A stretch of DNA of 64,000 nucleotides, taken from Selaginella moellendorffii. Lineage: Eukaryota > Streptophyta > Lycopodiopsida > Selaginellales > Selaginellaceae. This document shows, in pieces, positions 54,156-64,000 of this stretch. The notes beneath the pieces were generated by a model that worked only from the letters and a program-made list of their open reading frames with translations, was not told the origin of the DNA and did not search any database. The stretch spans positions 3,721,363 through 3,785,362 of the forward strand of contig NW_003314267.1 of NCBI RefSeq assembly GCF_000143415.4. Direction: 5' to 3'. Numbering within the stretch: the stretch's first letter is position 1; each line of letters opens with the position of its first letter. Both the position numbers and the translations under genes were made by a program.

Positions 54156-54472
54156 GAGAAACTAAAAGAGATCAACCTTTGAACCAGCAGAACACACTAC
54201 AAAACACCATGCACGCTCGCACCCGCACAACCACTTGCCACGCCAGCACTCGGTTAGGGTTCACTAAACTGCAGATTGACATCTGAAGGCCAAATTTAAA
54301 TCTAAGCCATTCATTTACTACTTAAGGTTTTTAAGAGCTCGATCTAGTTTGGTCTAACCCTAACCGAGTGGGGAAGATAGGAAGAGAGAAGTGATGAGTG
54401 CTGGGTGTGAGCGTGTGAGGTGTTTTGTAGTGTGTTCTGGTGGTTCAGAGGTTGATCTCTCTTAGTTTCTTT
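54156..54472. repeat. Inverted repeat, arms about 110 bp
   Basis: The left arm (about 54156-54265: AGATCAACC, AGAACACACTACAAAACACC, ACTCGGTTAGGGTT) is mirrored by the right arm (about 54355-54472: AACCCTAACCGAGT, GGTGTTTTGTAGTGTGTTCT, GGTTGATCTCTCTTAG). The spacer is about 90 bp. It could be a MITE-like hairpin or an inverted duplication of a promoter or leader. No target duplication was identified. Confidence 0.65.
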
Positions 54473-54479
54473 AGAAAAG

Positions 54480-55164
54480 CATTCATGTCCCCTATTTTGG
54501 TGGAGTTGAACATTGCTGATGCTCTCACAAGCATGAGCAATGTGTGGCTATCCATTTTTGGACCATTTGTGGAAGTTTGAAGATTGTTAAATTGAGCATT
54601 ATGAGTGGTTAGCAATGTAAATAGAGTTTTCTTTGTGTGGCATCAAAGACTTTTAGTGAAAATGCTAAAGGCATTGCTAGAAAGTGATGCAGCAAATAAA
54701 ACAAAGGCCTGATTTTTGAGGCATAGCAAGTGAACAAAACAAGAGAGCTGTTTGAACAACCCCATGTGTGTGAGAGGAAAATTATTATGGTTATTGTGGC
54801 TAATGTTGTAGCATGTTAACATTTCTTTCTTAGGGGACTAGCAAGTACTAAGGCAAATGTTACTTAGATGTAAGGAATGAGGGAGAGAAAATCCCAAAGG
54901 TTGTATTGTTGAGTAAATTGTTACAAGGCCAGGTGGGCAAATTATAATGGCTTTGAAATCAACAAGTTATGGTAGCTCAAAATTCTTTCAAGTTTACTTT
55001 TGATTTTAATGGTTGGGTATCGTGGCAAAATAAGAATGAGTGTGACCTTATATTGTAAGTGGATGTTGACTTGGCTTGGAGCATGAAAGGAGGAAACATG
55101 CATAATATTGTTTCCTAGTAGAGCATGGTACAGTCTGTCTTGTGTTTAGTTTTAACAGGGGAAA
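54480..55164. other. Intergenic, no gene seen
   Basis: A/T-rich sequence with fragments of open frame but no recognisable motif, between the inverted repeat and the second helicase pseudogene. Confidence 0.4.
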
Positions 55165-55710
55165 AACAACTTGGTTTGTTTTGGCTTAAAATGGATTTAA
55201 TTGATAGACTAGTCTTCCATATGCGTGCTGGGGCAGTCGGGCCTCTGGATCTCGAGGGGTGGCGGCCGGGCGAGGCCGTGCGGCGATGATCGAGTCGTGC
55301 TGAGACGCTGCCGGGATCGCGAGCGCCCGCGCGACGGCAGCGCGAGAAGGCCCTATTCGATTCGGTTCCGAAAAGACTAAACTCAAGTGTATGCTGCTGT
55401 CTCGGCGTCGACGAGGCTTGTCTCGACCGACCTCCTGTTCGGGCTGATGATGGACATCAAGTTTGCTTCCGGCAAGATCTCAAGGTGCTGACCTCCATGG
55501 ACGCCGAGTACTTTGATGACGCCCTGATGTTTACCATTCTGGGAAGGTGATATCTGATGTTCACCAAGGCTCCGGAGGCCGTACTTGGACGCTGCCGTTG
55601 TGACGGTGCTGCAAATCCACATCACGCAGCCCCCCGGCGTGTTTCTGACAGAGATCGAGGCAGCAGGTCCAGCTGATCATCTGTCCCATCTATGCCAACC
55701 TTTTCCTTAC
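55165..55710 (+). pseudogene. DEAH-box splicing helicase (PRP2/DHX16-type) pseudogene, central part
   Basis: The first 185 bp duplicates 21370-21580. After a deletion, the match continues with YSIRF, LSTDLLFGLMMDIKFA, DLKVLTSMDAEYFDDA, a broken GRRYP block, YLDAAVVTVLQIHITQPPG, VFLTEIE and LIICPIYANL. This is the helicase motif II to IV region of the family, with at least four frameshifts or stops. The DEAH box itself reads DEAC. It ends where the minus-strand CLEC16A-like fragment begins. Confidence 0.72.
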
Positions 55711-55719
55711 CAACTGATG

Positions 55720-57050
55720 GTAAGGAAATATTTGCCGCAGCAAAGCACCACATTGCTTCTATGCAAGGTGGTGGACGCCTGCATAATAGCTCTAGAAGCT
55801 TTTTTACGACCTTCAACGTTCCTTTCAGCTCTTTGCGAATCCGGGAAGAAATCTCTTACCACTTCTTGCATACGCACGAAAGAGTTACACTTGGCATTTC
55901 TATCGTTTCTGGTAGCACTGCAGACTCGAAGTTTTCTTCCATCAACAGTTTTCTCACTTTCAACCTGAAGAGACCCAGTACAATTGAGCGCTGACCGCCA
56001 GAGTGGAATAGTCGCAAACATCAAGGGTATCCTCACCACCAAACAGCTTTTCGTCTGACTTGCTTCCCATCAAAGCTTGCAAGAAAAGAGCAAGGGACAT
56101 GGTAATTAAGTCACAAACCAAAAGGCGTCTTCTATGTTGTTTCAAACGAGGAAGAAGTCCAAGTACTTCCAAAATTGAATCAGATGCACCGATTACCTCC
56201 ATTGTGAAGAAGAGCCAGTGAAAACGTCACAGAAGCCACAATAACCCTGTCGCTATCAGATATAACATGCGACAGCAACGACATTAGCAGGAGCGTTGTG
56301 TTTTTACGAGTAAAAACATTGGACACAAAGAGATGCCATTTTCCCGAGGCCTGAAGCACTCAAAAGGCCGTTCCGATCAAGAAAGGATTCACAAACGAGC
56401 GCAAGAGTACTATTTGCCAACGGTTTGGGTCTGATGAGGCACAAAACACGAGCAAGCAGATAGAGCGCAGAGAGAGGAATTTGCTGTAATCGCCAATGAT
56501 CAAAAGAAAAAAAAAACAACATGTCCAGCGAAAACGCCAGCAGAGACAATATCGTTGCAATAATCAATGATCTCCTCCGCGTCTGGTATACATCCTTCTA
56601 GTCTTGATTTACTCTGAAGTGGCTCATGATCCCTGGAAATGCTACTACATAGCAAGACATTTACAACTGAAAAAAGTCGTACCTTTCGGCATCGGCCATT
56701 AACGCATGCATATTTTCTTCATAATGTATCCCACACCCTTATCGCTTACTAACAAGAATGCAGCGCAAAGCACGAACATTATATGTTCAAAGTGAGGGTT
56801 CGTACTGCTATTCGCACCATACTTTCTTCGTGCCGAAAGAATTTGATCCCTGGGAACTACACCTGCAAGAACGCTCTACACTCGTGTTATCAGAAAGCGG
56901 AGCCATTTTTGGCTGTTATGAAGAAGCAAGCTTTGTGCTGCTTGTTCTACAAGATTTTCAAAAATAAAGGCAACCAGAAAGTCGGTGGTGTATTTACCTT
57001 AAAAAGGACATGTAGTTCTTCGTCCCGGAAGTCATAGAGAGTGGTTAAGG
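55720..57050 (-). pseudogene. CLEC16A / TT9 (FPL-domain) gene fragment
   Basis: On the minus strand, pieces occur in the family order: YDFRDEELHVLFK with a GT donor, NKQHKACFFITAKNGSAF, IKFFRHEESMVRIAVRTLTL (the FPL-domain hallmark), EEIIDYCNDIVSAG, SALYLLARVLCLIRPKPLAN, VIVASVTFSLALLHNG, ILEVLGLLPRLKQHRRRLLV, and LELLCRRPPPCIEA. The family acts in endosomal/vacuolar trafficking (Arabidopsis TT9/GFS9). A 2-base deletion after TLTLNI and other breaks disrupt the frame. The N-terminus and C-terminal third are missing, so it is read as a truncated pseudogene. Some breaks could be unresolved introns. Confidence 0.6.
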
Positions 57051-57686
57051 TACATTAATAAATATATAGTCTGCCACACCAACATCAGAAAGTAAGGCCC
57101 TTTCTTTGCAATCCCATCATATAGAACTTCCCTGTACAATGGAGAATCCCTGGGAATTCTGGGGTGTAACTAGAAGCCACAGGCTTCCACTAAAGGACTT
57201 GGCACAATGTTGAGTGCATACTCTGGGTTGAAAACATCCAAACATTTTGCCGCAGCCCTGCCATTCCACATTGGATTTTGCAGATCACAAATCAGTCAGC
57301 CAGTATGATTCATCTTGGGGTAAGGAGATCAATCAGATCAAAAGAAAGGGTTGTGGAGATTTCGTGTGCATGAGCTAGTGCTTCATGCTTAGGTGTGAAG
57401 ATGGTAGTGGAAAGCATCCAATTGCGAAAGATTTGATTGCAAGGGTTACTTATTGGCCTTCTAGTTATTTAAATAAAGTTATATATATATATATATATTC
57501 ACAAATTTGGCATTTGATCAATTAAAGTTTGCATTCTTCCTTGCTATGGTCTTTATTTTGTATATAATGTATCAAATCTTTTATTTGAGATTGATTTGCA
57601 ATTTGAGGCTTTTTAGACGATTCTATAGGAGTTGTCATTTTGTTTGACTTTACCATATTTATCATGTCACATTGTTTTATGAGATT

Positions 57687-57899
57687 TTAGTAAGAAATTA
57701 TGGTTTTTTTCAAGTCATCAAAATTTACATAAACTCTCTTTATCCCATGTTCACAATAAATTTTCTTGAAACCCTGTATATATAAGCATAAGTGCATTTT
57801 GTTTGACACTAAGTCTTTAGAATAAAGTTTATTGAATTGAGTTATATATTCCTTGATTCTTTTTAAATTTTCCTTAATGAAGCTTTTGCAACTTATCAT
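57687..57899 (-). pseudogene. Retrotransposon gag remnant
   Basis: The 70-codon minus frame (FIKENLKRIKEYITQFNKLY, then LCLYIQGFKKIYCEHG and VNFDDLKKTI) has the spacing of the retrotransposon gag capsid segment (R-EYI..FN.L, F..GL...). No further gag or pol could be followed in the surrounding AT-rich DNA. It is not from the same family as copies A and B. Confidence 0.45.
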
Positions 57900-60800
57900 A
57901 ATTTTCTCCTAGGTTCATTTCCATAGAGAAAGCTTTAAGGAAAAACTTTATCTACTCATTAAATATGCCAAGTTTTTTTATTGTATTGTCATAGTACCAA
58001 TTTTTGGCTTTACTTTTAAGCATATAGGGGAAAAGATTCTTTTCCTACCTATCTATTTAATTGAGTTTAATTGCTTTTATATATTGCTCAATATATAATT
58101 GTAGGTCCTCTCATTTAATTTCAAAATGGATATGTGATGATAGTGCCTATTACCGTTTTTGTAATTGCCATCACGCTAATTGCAATTTGAAAAGAATGCT
58201 TTGTTTTACAACTAGTTTAAGCAAAATAAGTGTTTATATTGTAGGGGAATTTGGATCACTATCAGAGGGTAAATATTGTAAATTTAGCTCTTTTTCTTTT
58301 TGTGGGGAATCACTCCAATTGTTTTGTGTTCCACTACTCTCAATTAAAGTAGAAGTATTTTCTATGTGTCAATGCTGCTAAGGAGAAATAGCATATGGAT
58401 TCATATATTTTGGATGACCGTCAAAGTCATATTAGGAATTTTGATCTCCTCTACTTTGTTGAGGTATATTTAATATGCTTTCAACTCACTCTCTTTCAAA
58501 CTTTTTTTCAGCTTGATTGAGCAATGATTTGGTCTGTTCTGAAAGAAGGTTAAGATTATAAATATCACGAGCAAGTGTTTTATAATCTTGTTTTAGATCT
58601 TGTAAATATTTCTTTTTAGATTGCCTTCTGCTCATTAGATTGTGAAAGGAAATATTATATATTTATCATTTTGTTTTATAGACAGTGACAATTTTATATA
58701 TAGAAACTACGCCCTTTAAAGCTTCTATGCTTATATATTTTTTCATGTCTATTAGCATTGCTCCTATGGCAAACCTAGATATTATACCTCGTTTGTTAAA
58801 TGAGTGGTACAAGGTTTTGGTGTGTAATGTATTCCCCTTGTAGATTAGATTATCAATCATTTATAGGAGTAAACATTTAGCTTCCAAATCAATTTTGAAA
58901 TGAGGAAATCTTTCTTTTATAAGCTAAATGTATACGACATTTTTTATATGGAAGTCTTAGAAATTTTTCATGCAACAAATGTTGTCTTTCACAATGTATC
59001 TATCTTGCTCATATGTAATTTAATTTAAGAGATTTTTACTTCATAAAATTTTGTTGCTTATCAATTTAAATTCAGGATTGATTTAACATCTATTAGCCTA
59101 ATTATCAGTAAATGTATTTTTGCCTATGGGTATCTAAAGTTTATTATGAACTGTTTAAGTTCCTACAATATCTTCTTTGTCTAAGATTGCTTAGAATTTT
59201 AGCAATTGTTTAGTAAGCAAAATTTTATAAATCCTTTAGAAGTTATAATACTTAGGATTTGTGTTTATCTTGGATAAGTAAAATATCTCTCTATCTAGGA
59301 AAAATCTTAGTACTTTTTTTCTTTGTATAAATAACTCTACAGATATAAGTCTCACTTATACTGTGTACCTACAAAGTAATCTAAGTGTATTATCATACTT
59401 GTTTTGACAATAGTAAAGGTACTAAGAGTTAGATTTCTATATATTTTAAACAAAATATTATTAAATACTTTTTTTTGTAATTCGTCGAGCTATTTAAGCA
59501 ATTTCGTTAAATCTATCATTTGCTAGCCTAGTTAGACACATAAGATATTTTAGTTTTTGCTTTCTTATACTTTTGTCTAGTCACACAGAGTTGGGATCAA
59601 CCAACTATAAGTATAAGTCTATAAACAAAATGTATCTTCTGATACGTGTGGTGGATTGCTAGTAAACATTTTTATTTTGCTTACCCCAATTCCCTTGTTC
59701 AACTTCTATTAGAACTATGAAGGGTCATCAATTTTCAATCTTTCCACCTAGGTGTACAAGAGGACCTTTCCTTTCTACCCATGCCTAATGCGGTTAAGAT
59801 TAATTTAGTGCATAGTTTCTTGTGCAAAATAATGAATTTTAGAGTAGCTTGCTTACTTCATAATGGGTCTTACCCTCTAGCTTATAGTTAATTTTGCCCT
59901 TACAACTATGGAATTAGAAAATGTAACTTATTATTCTTAGTAAATTTTAGGCAAACCTTTTTTAAATGGATCAACATTAATTTGAATGAGGCATGGAGGT
60001 CATTCCGTGAAATTGTCATATGAAATCAACAAAAGGGTCAAATTGTCTAGCACATGATAGCTTATTCTAGATTAATTTGTTTGTGGAATGATGTTAAGTA
60101 GCTTTTTAAATATGTGATAGCTAATTCATGGAGGACTTTACTTCAGATTTAGACAAAAATTACTTTTCAAGGCATATTTTTCTCTAGCCTTTTCGTCAAC
60201 GGGTGATAATAGTCAATACAAGTTTTTGTTCAAGTTTGTATGACAAATTTTTGAGCTTTATAATGTATTTCAAAATTTCTAGTTTTAGATAAAACCCTTT
60301 TTATCTATAAGCTTATTCTAATTCTTTAGATACAATAGTAATGTTTCCAAGACTAACGCCTACACCTAGTAGTAAGCTCTATAGCTCTTTATTCTATATT
60401 TATGGTGTGAAGCCTCTCAACTACTTCATCTGGCAAAAACTCAATTAGCATATGGGGTGATCTGTGCATTCTAAACGTAGGCAAAAATTAAACTATAACT
60501 CTTACTAAAGTAGTTATATAATTTTGTTTATGTGGAAAATATTCACTAAGTGGAAATTCTCTCTTGTAAGGAGGTATATATAATTGTTGATTACATCTCA
60601 TAAGGGTGGTTAACACCTTGCAAATGGTGTTTCACACTTAGAATGGTGAGTATTTCCCCTAGCAATTAAATGTCACTTAACTAATCTAAAGGATGGATTT
60701 TCCCACCTATTCACTTATATATTTACTTTTTGTTTATGCTTCACTTTAGGGGATATAGGGTGTATTTCATGTAATTGCCCTTGATTCCTCCCTATGAGGT

Positions 60801-62297
60801 TGGATGTGATGTGAGTGCTCTCAAAATGTATAAGAGAGTGACACCTTTCACACTGAGCAATATTTATAATTTGAGTAAGCTCTTTACGTATAAAAGATGA
60901 GCTTTGATTAATTTGCCTAGATGTACTAAGTGTAGAGCAATTCATGATAATTGCTTTTGAATTTTTGACTTGTGAGTCTTGTTTAAGCCTCATAGGCTTT
61001 TGCAATATATGTAGGAGACTTAAATTTGGGACAAGTCTACTCTTAAACCATGTCTGAGTAGTTTTCCAAGTTAAAGGACCTTGGTTGAGACAACACAATG
61101 TTTTAATGGTGATTTTACCTTTGTTAAAGCCTCGTAAAATTTTGGTGAATAATTTTCCAATTTGTTCTTCACTAAGGCTGGCTCTAGCTTTCTTTAAACT
61201 AGAGTTGAAGATAAAAGTTATAGGTGCCCAATTTTCCTGCTTGTATATGCCTAAAACAATTGTGACATTCTGCTGAAAAATATATCCTTTAAAAACCCAA
61301 ATGAGAATTTACTCAAAAGTAAAGAAATTTCGAGTAGTTAATTATGTTTTCCAAAGCAAATAAACTCCTTTCCTTCTTTTTTTAATTTTTATCAAGAAAT
61401 TATTGGCTAAATAATTTGAACTTGAGTTTATTGGCAACGTATGCCGAACTAGACAAAGGTAGTTTTTCAAAGGAAAACAAGGCTTAATGCAATAGTGCCG
61501 ACCTAAGGTATGGTTTTTCAAGCTCTAATTTGTGCCAATTTCAAACTTGTCCCATACTCTGTGGCTTAGGTGACAAATCTTTCTTGCGTTGTTTGGGCAC
61601 TAAACTATTGCAATCACAAAAAAACTCTTTTGTTCAGTGTTGTCTAGGTTTGCAATCACTAAAGAGATCTACTTATGATTCTTAGTGTTAGGCATGTTTA
61701 GAATTCACAAGCAATTTTCTTCCAGCTGTTTTTCAAATCAAAGAGTGACGGTTTATCCCAAAGTGGTCATCAAAAGTGAATAAAACGTTTTCTACTTATA
61801 CTTGCTTTTTTGCTCTTATTTATAAAATATTGACAAACAAATAGAAACAAGAACATAGAGAAGAGAAGAAAAAAAAAAGAATGAGAAGAGAATAAAAAAA
61901 TGAATTTTGCTTTGAACCCCAAAGACGTGAGTAAGGATAAACATATATCACTCTCTCAACTCTACTTTGCACAAACAGTCATAAATAAAAGAAAAAATAG
62001 TTAATTCAATGTAAATGCATATAACAGTCAGTTAAGGTTATTTTCCAGCACGTCTAAGTACTAAAAATCATTTCAATCGACAAAAATGGGTCTATGATTC
62101 ACCTATATATTACATAATTTTATAACCGTTTCTAATTGTTTCACGTTTATCTATGACGAGTGTTGTATAAGTCAAATCTTTCTTTTTTGGATGCCTAAGC
62201 TTAAACATAACTCCATTTCATTTAAGCTTTTCTTCTTTTGCTTTATTTGGGATGATACACAAAATAAAACATTTACCTCTTCATCACATACTATAGT

Positions 62298-62403
62298 CTT
62301 TTTTGAGACAACATGGAAAGAAATTTATTTACTTAAGGCTTAGTGGGGGAATTGAGAACTCTTTTGAGACAACGTGGAAAGAAATTTATTTGCTTAAGGC
62401 CTA
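62298..62403. repeat. Short tandem duplication, about 45-bp unit
   Basis: TTGAGACAACATGGAAAG...CTTAAGGCTTAG at 62298-62343 is repeated with a few substitutions at 62360-62403. Confidence 0.65.
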
Positions 62404-64000
62404 ATAAGGTTGTTTTTAGAACTCATTACTTTTCTACATCTCATGAGCTTTTAAAGAACACAATGAAATACATATGGCATTGTAGTATATATGGTTTTCA
62501 CCTTTTACTCTATGGTGATTTATTATAAGATAATTATGAAGCAAAACATAACCCTTGAACACATGGGCCAAAGATAGTGGAATGGAATCTAAGTTTAAAG
62601 ACCTTAGGCCATTGAAAGAAGGGACAGAGTCAAACTCTTAAGCTATAGTCAAAGAGTGAAGAAACTAGAAAATGGAATAACCATAAGCATTCAACTTAAA
62701 GAGAAAAGGGATAGAAGCATGAAGAAACATTAGGATAATCCTATAGTCAATGCCAAAACCAATATATAAAATAGAGATAAATAAAGTTATGCATCATTTC
62801 ATCATATTAGTGGCCTAATGTACTTCACCAACTAACATGGTATGGAGCTTAGGTTTATACCCAAGCCAGACATAGAACAAGAATAGACATACAAATAAAA
62901 AACTATACTATGCCTCAAGTTGGTTGGCCATACCCAACCTATCTATTGTCAAACCACCTTGCTCCCTCTTTATAACTTTGAACACACACTTTGGGCTTTC
63001 ACTCTAGTCCCAAGAGTTAGTCTTTGGGACAATCACAAAAACTTATTAAATATGGAATAATACTAGATTGCAAATTTGAAGATAGAAATACATTGTGTTT
63101 AGGACAATTTTTACATTTCATAAATATGTTTAACTAGTAAATCTAAACACTTTTTATAAATAGCCAATAGGACCAAATAAAACCAACACATTAGTGAGAG
63201 TGTCTTAGCAAATATGGTAAGTTATCACTTAACAAGTATTGAGGGGCCAAGCTCAATATCACAGGGGTTCTTGTCAAACTAGTGCAAGATGGAGCAAAAT
63301 AAAATTAACAAATTAGACCAAGTATGCTTAGGTAAATAGATACTTAGGAATTTCTTTCTTACGTCCAGATGCTAAATCTAATTTATTAACACTTGAATAA
63401 GAGGGACTGATAAAAGAAATTAGCAATACTAACTTCATACCATTATGACAGTAAAGAAAGAATATTCAAAAAAACGTGCTGATAAGTAGCTTTTGATACC
63501 TACAGTCATATTCATAACATGCATGCACTCGTGTTATGCCAATTTTGAACAACACACATAAATTGCAGATGAAAGATGAAATTTTCCAAATACAAGCTTT
63601 GCCTTTTATGTATTTAAGCATCATCATATTGTATAACAAATTATAACAAAGTTGTGAATGGGAATGGTGTCCACACCTTGACAAAGTGCTAATGTATAAA
63701 GTTGAATTTTATTTCCATCAAAGTTACCCTTCAGACAGATTATATAAACCTTATATATAGTGCCACCAAATGAAGGCCTTGATTGTCATCTAGCTTCCAG
63801 ATCCAGCAGTGCTATAAATTTTTTTTCCATAACTTGCACCTAATTCTTGCTCACGGATCTATCCAAGTGATTAGTCCAATCTCCTGACACTCCCACAACT
63901 AGGCCATACACATGAATTTCTAGATTGCTAAAAGCCACTAAGAATGTATATCACTTTGTGAGATTGAAGGAGATCCAAGCTTATTCCTTATTGTTCTGAT

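Larger units (their letters stand above)
57060..64000. other. AT-rich decayed DNA with retroelement traces, no gene recognised
   Basis: No intact gene. A (TA)n run lies at about 57480-57500. A gag-like trace is listed separately at 57687-57899. A minus frame at 60715-61098 (127 codons) is unusually long for this composition but unrecognised. At about 62982-63001 the block CACACTTTGGGCTTTCACTC is the inverse of the sequence shared by elements i and ii, suggesting a third, decayed relative. Confidence 0.45.

Overview
The window is nuclear DNA from a land plant. The best fit is a lycophyte of the Selaginella type, which is an inference. The evidence is GT-AG introns of only about 40-70 bp in every multi-exon gene, intronless pentatricopeptide-repeat (PPR) genes, plant-type UDP-GlcNAc pyrophosphorylase and PARG genes, and abundant Ty3/gypsy retrotransposon sequence. 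No rRNA, tRNA or CRISPR locus was seen.

Left third (about 1.6-21.4 kb): a compact gene island. A 13-exon HslU gene (+) is followed by five intronless minus-strand genes packed with gaps of only 56-80 bp (GDSL esterase/lipase and four PPR genes). Next is a patchwork of inverted, broken copies of the neighbouring PPR and UAP genes plus a receptor-kinase scrap. Then come intact genes for UDP-N-acetylglucosamine pyrophosphorylase (15 exons, -) and poly(ADP-ribose) glycohydrolase (9 exons, -). Divergent from PARG, with only 74 bp between the start codons, is a 12-exon macro-domain protein (+). PARG and a macro-domain reader/eraser candidate sharing one promoter suggests a co-regulated ADP-ribose module.

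Middle (21.4-47.8 kb): a nested transposon block. A fairly young Ty3/gypsy element (22283-27196, minus orientation, 174-bp LTRs differing at 3 sites) lies beside an old, transition-riddled relative (27387-47838, plus orientation). The old copy has been split by three insertions: a 1.5-kb element itself carrying a 584-bp TRIM, a 1.7-kb element with a coding-like minisatellite, and a 12,548-bp DNA transposon (34301-46848). The DNA transposon has perfect 24-bp terminal inverted repeats and a 4-bp target duplication. It carries a transposase-like gene (+) and a long 12-exon gene (-) with a ParB-like domain. It also carries about 20 copies of a 22-bp palindrome found nowhere else I looked in the window; four of them sit inside 38-54 bp introns of the minus-strand gene. 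This element is the best candidate for an undescribed system.

Right third (47.8-64 kb): AT-rich, decayed DNA with no intact gene. It holds a second fragment of a DEAH-box splicing-helicase pseudogene (the first is at 21.4-22.2 kb), a broken CLEC16A/TT9-like gene fragment (-), an inverted repeat, and remnants of retroelement gag.

Exon models were built by hand from splice sites and reading phase. Family names come from motif recognition, not database searches.
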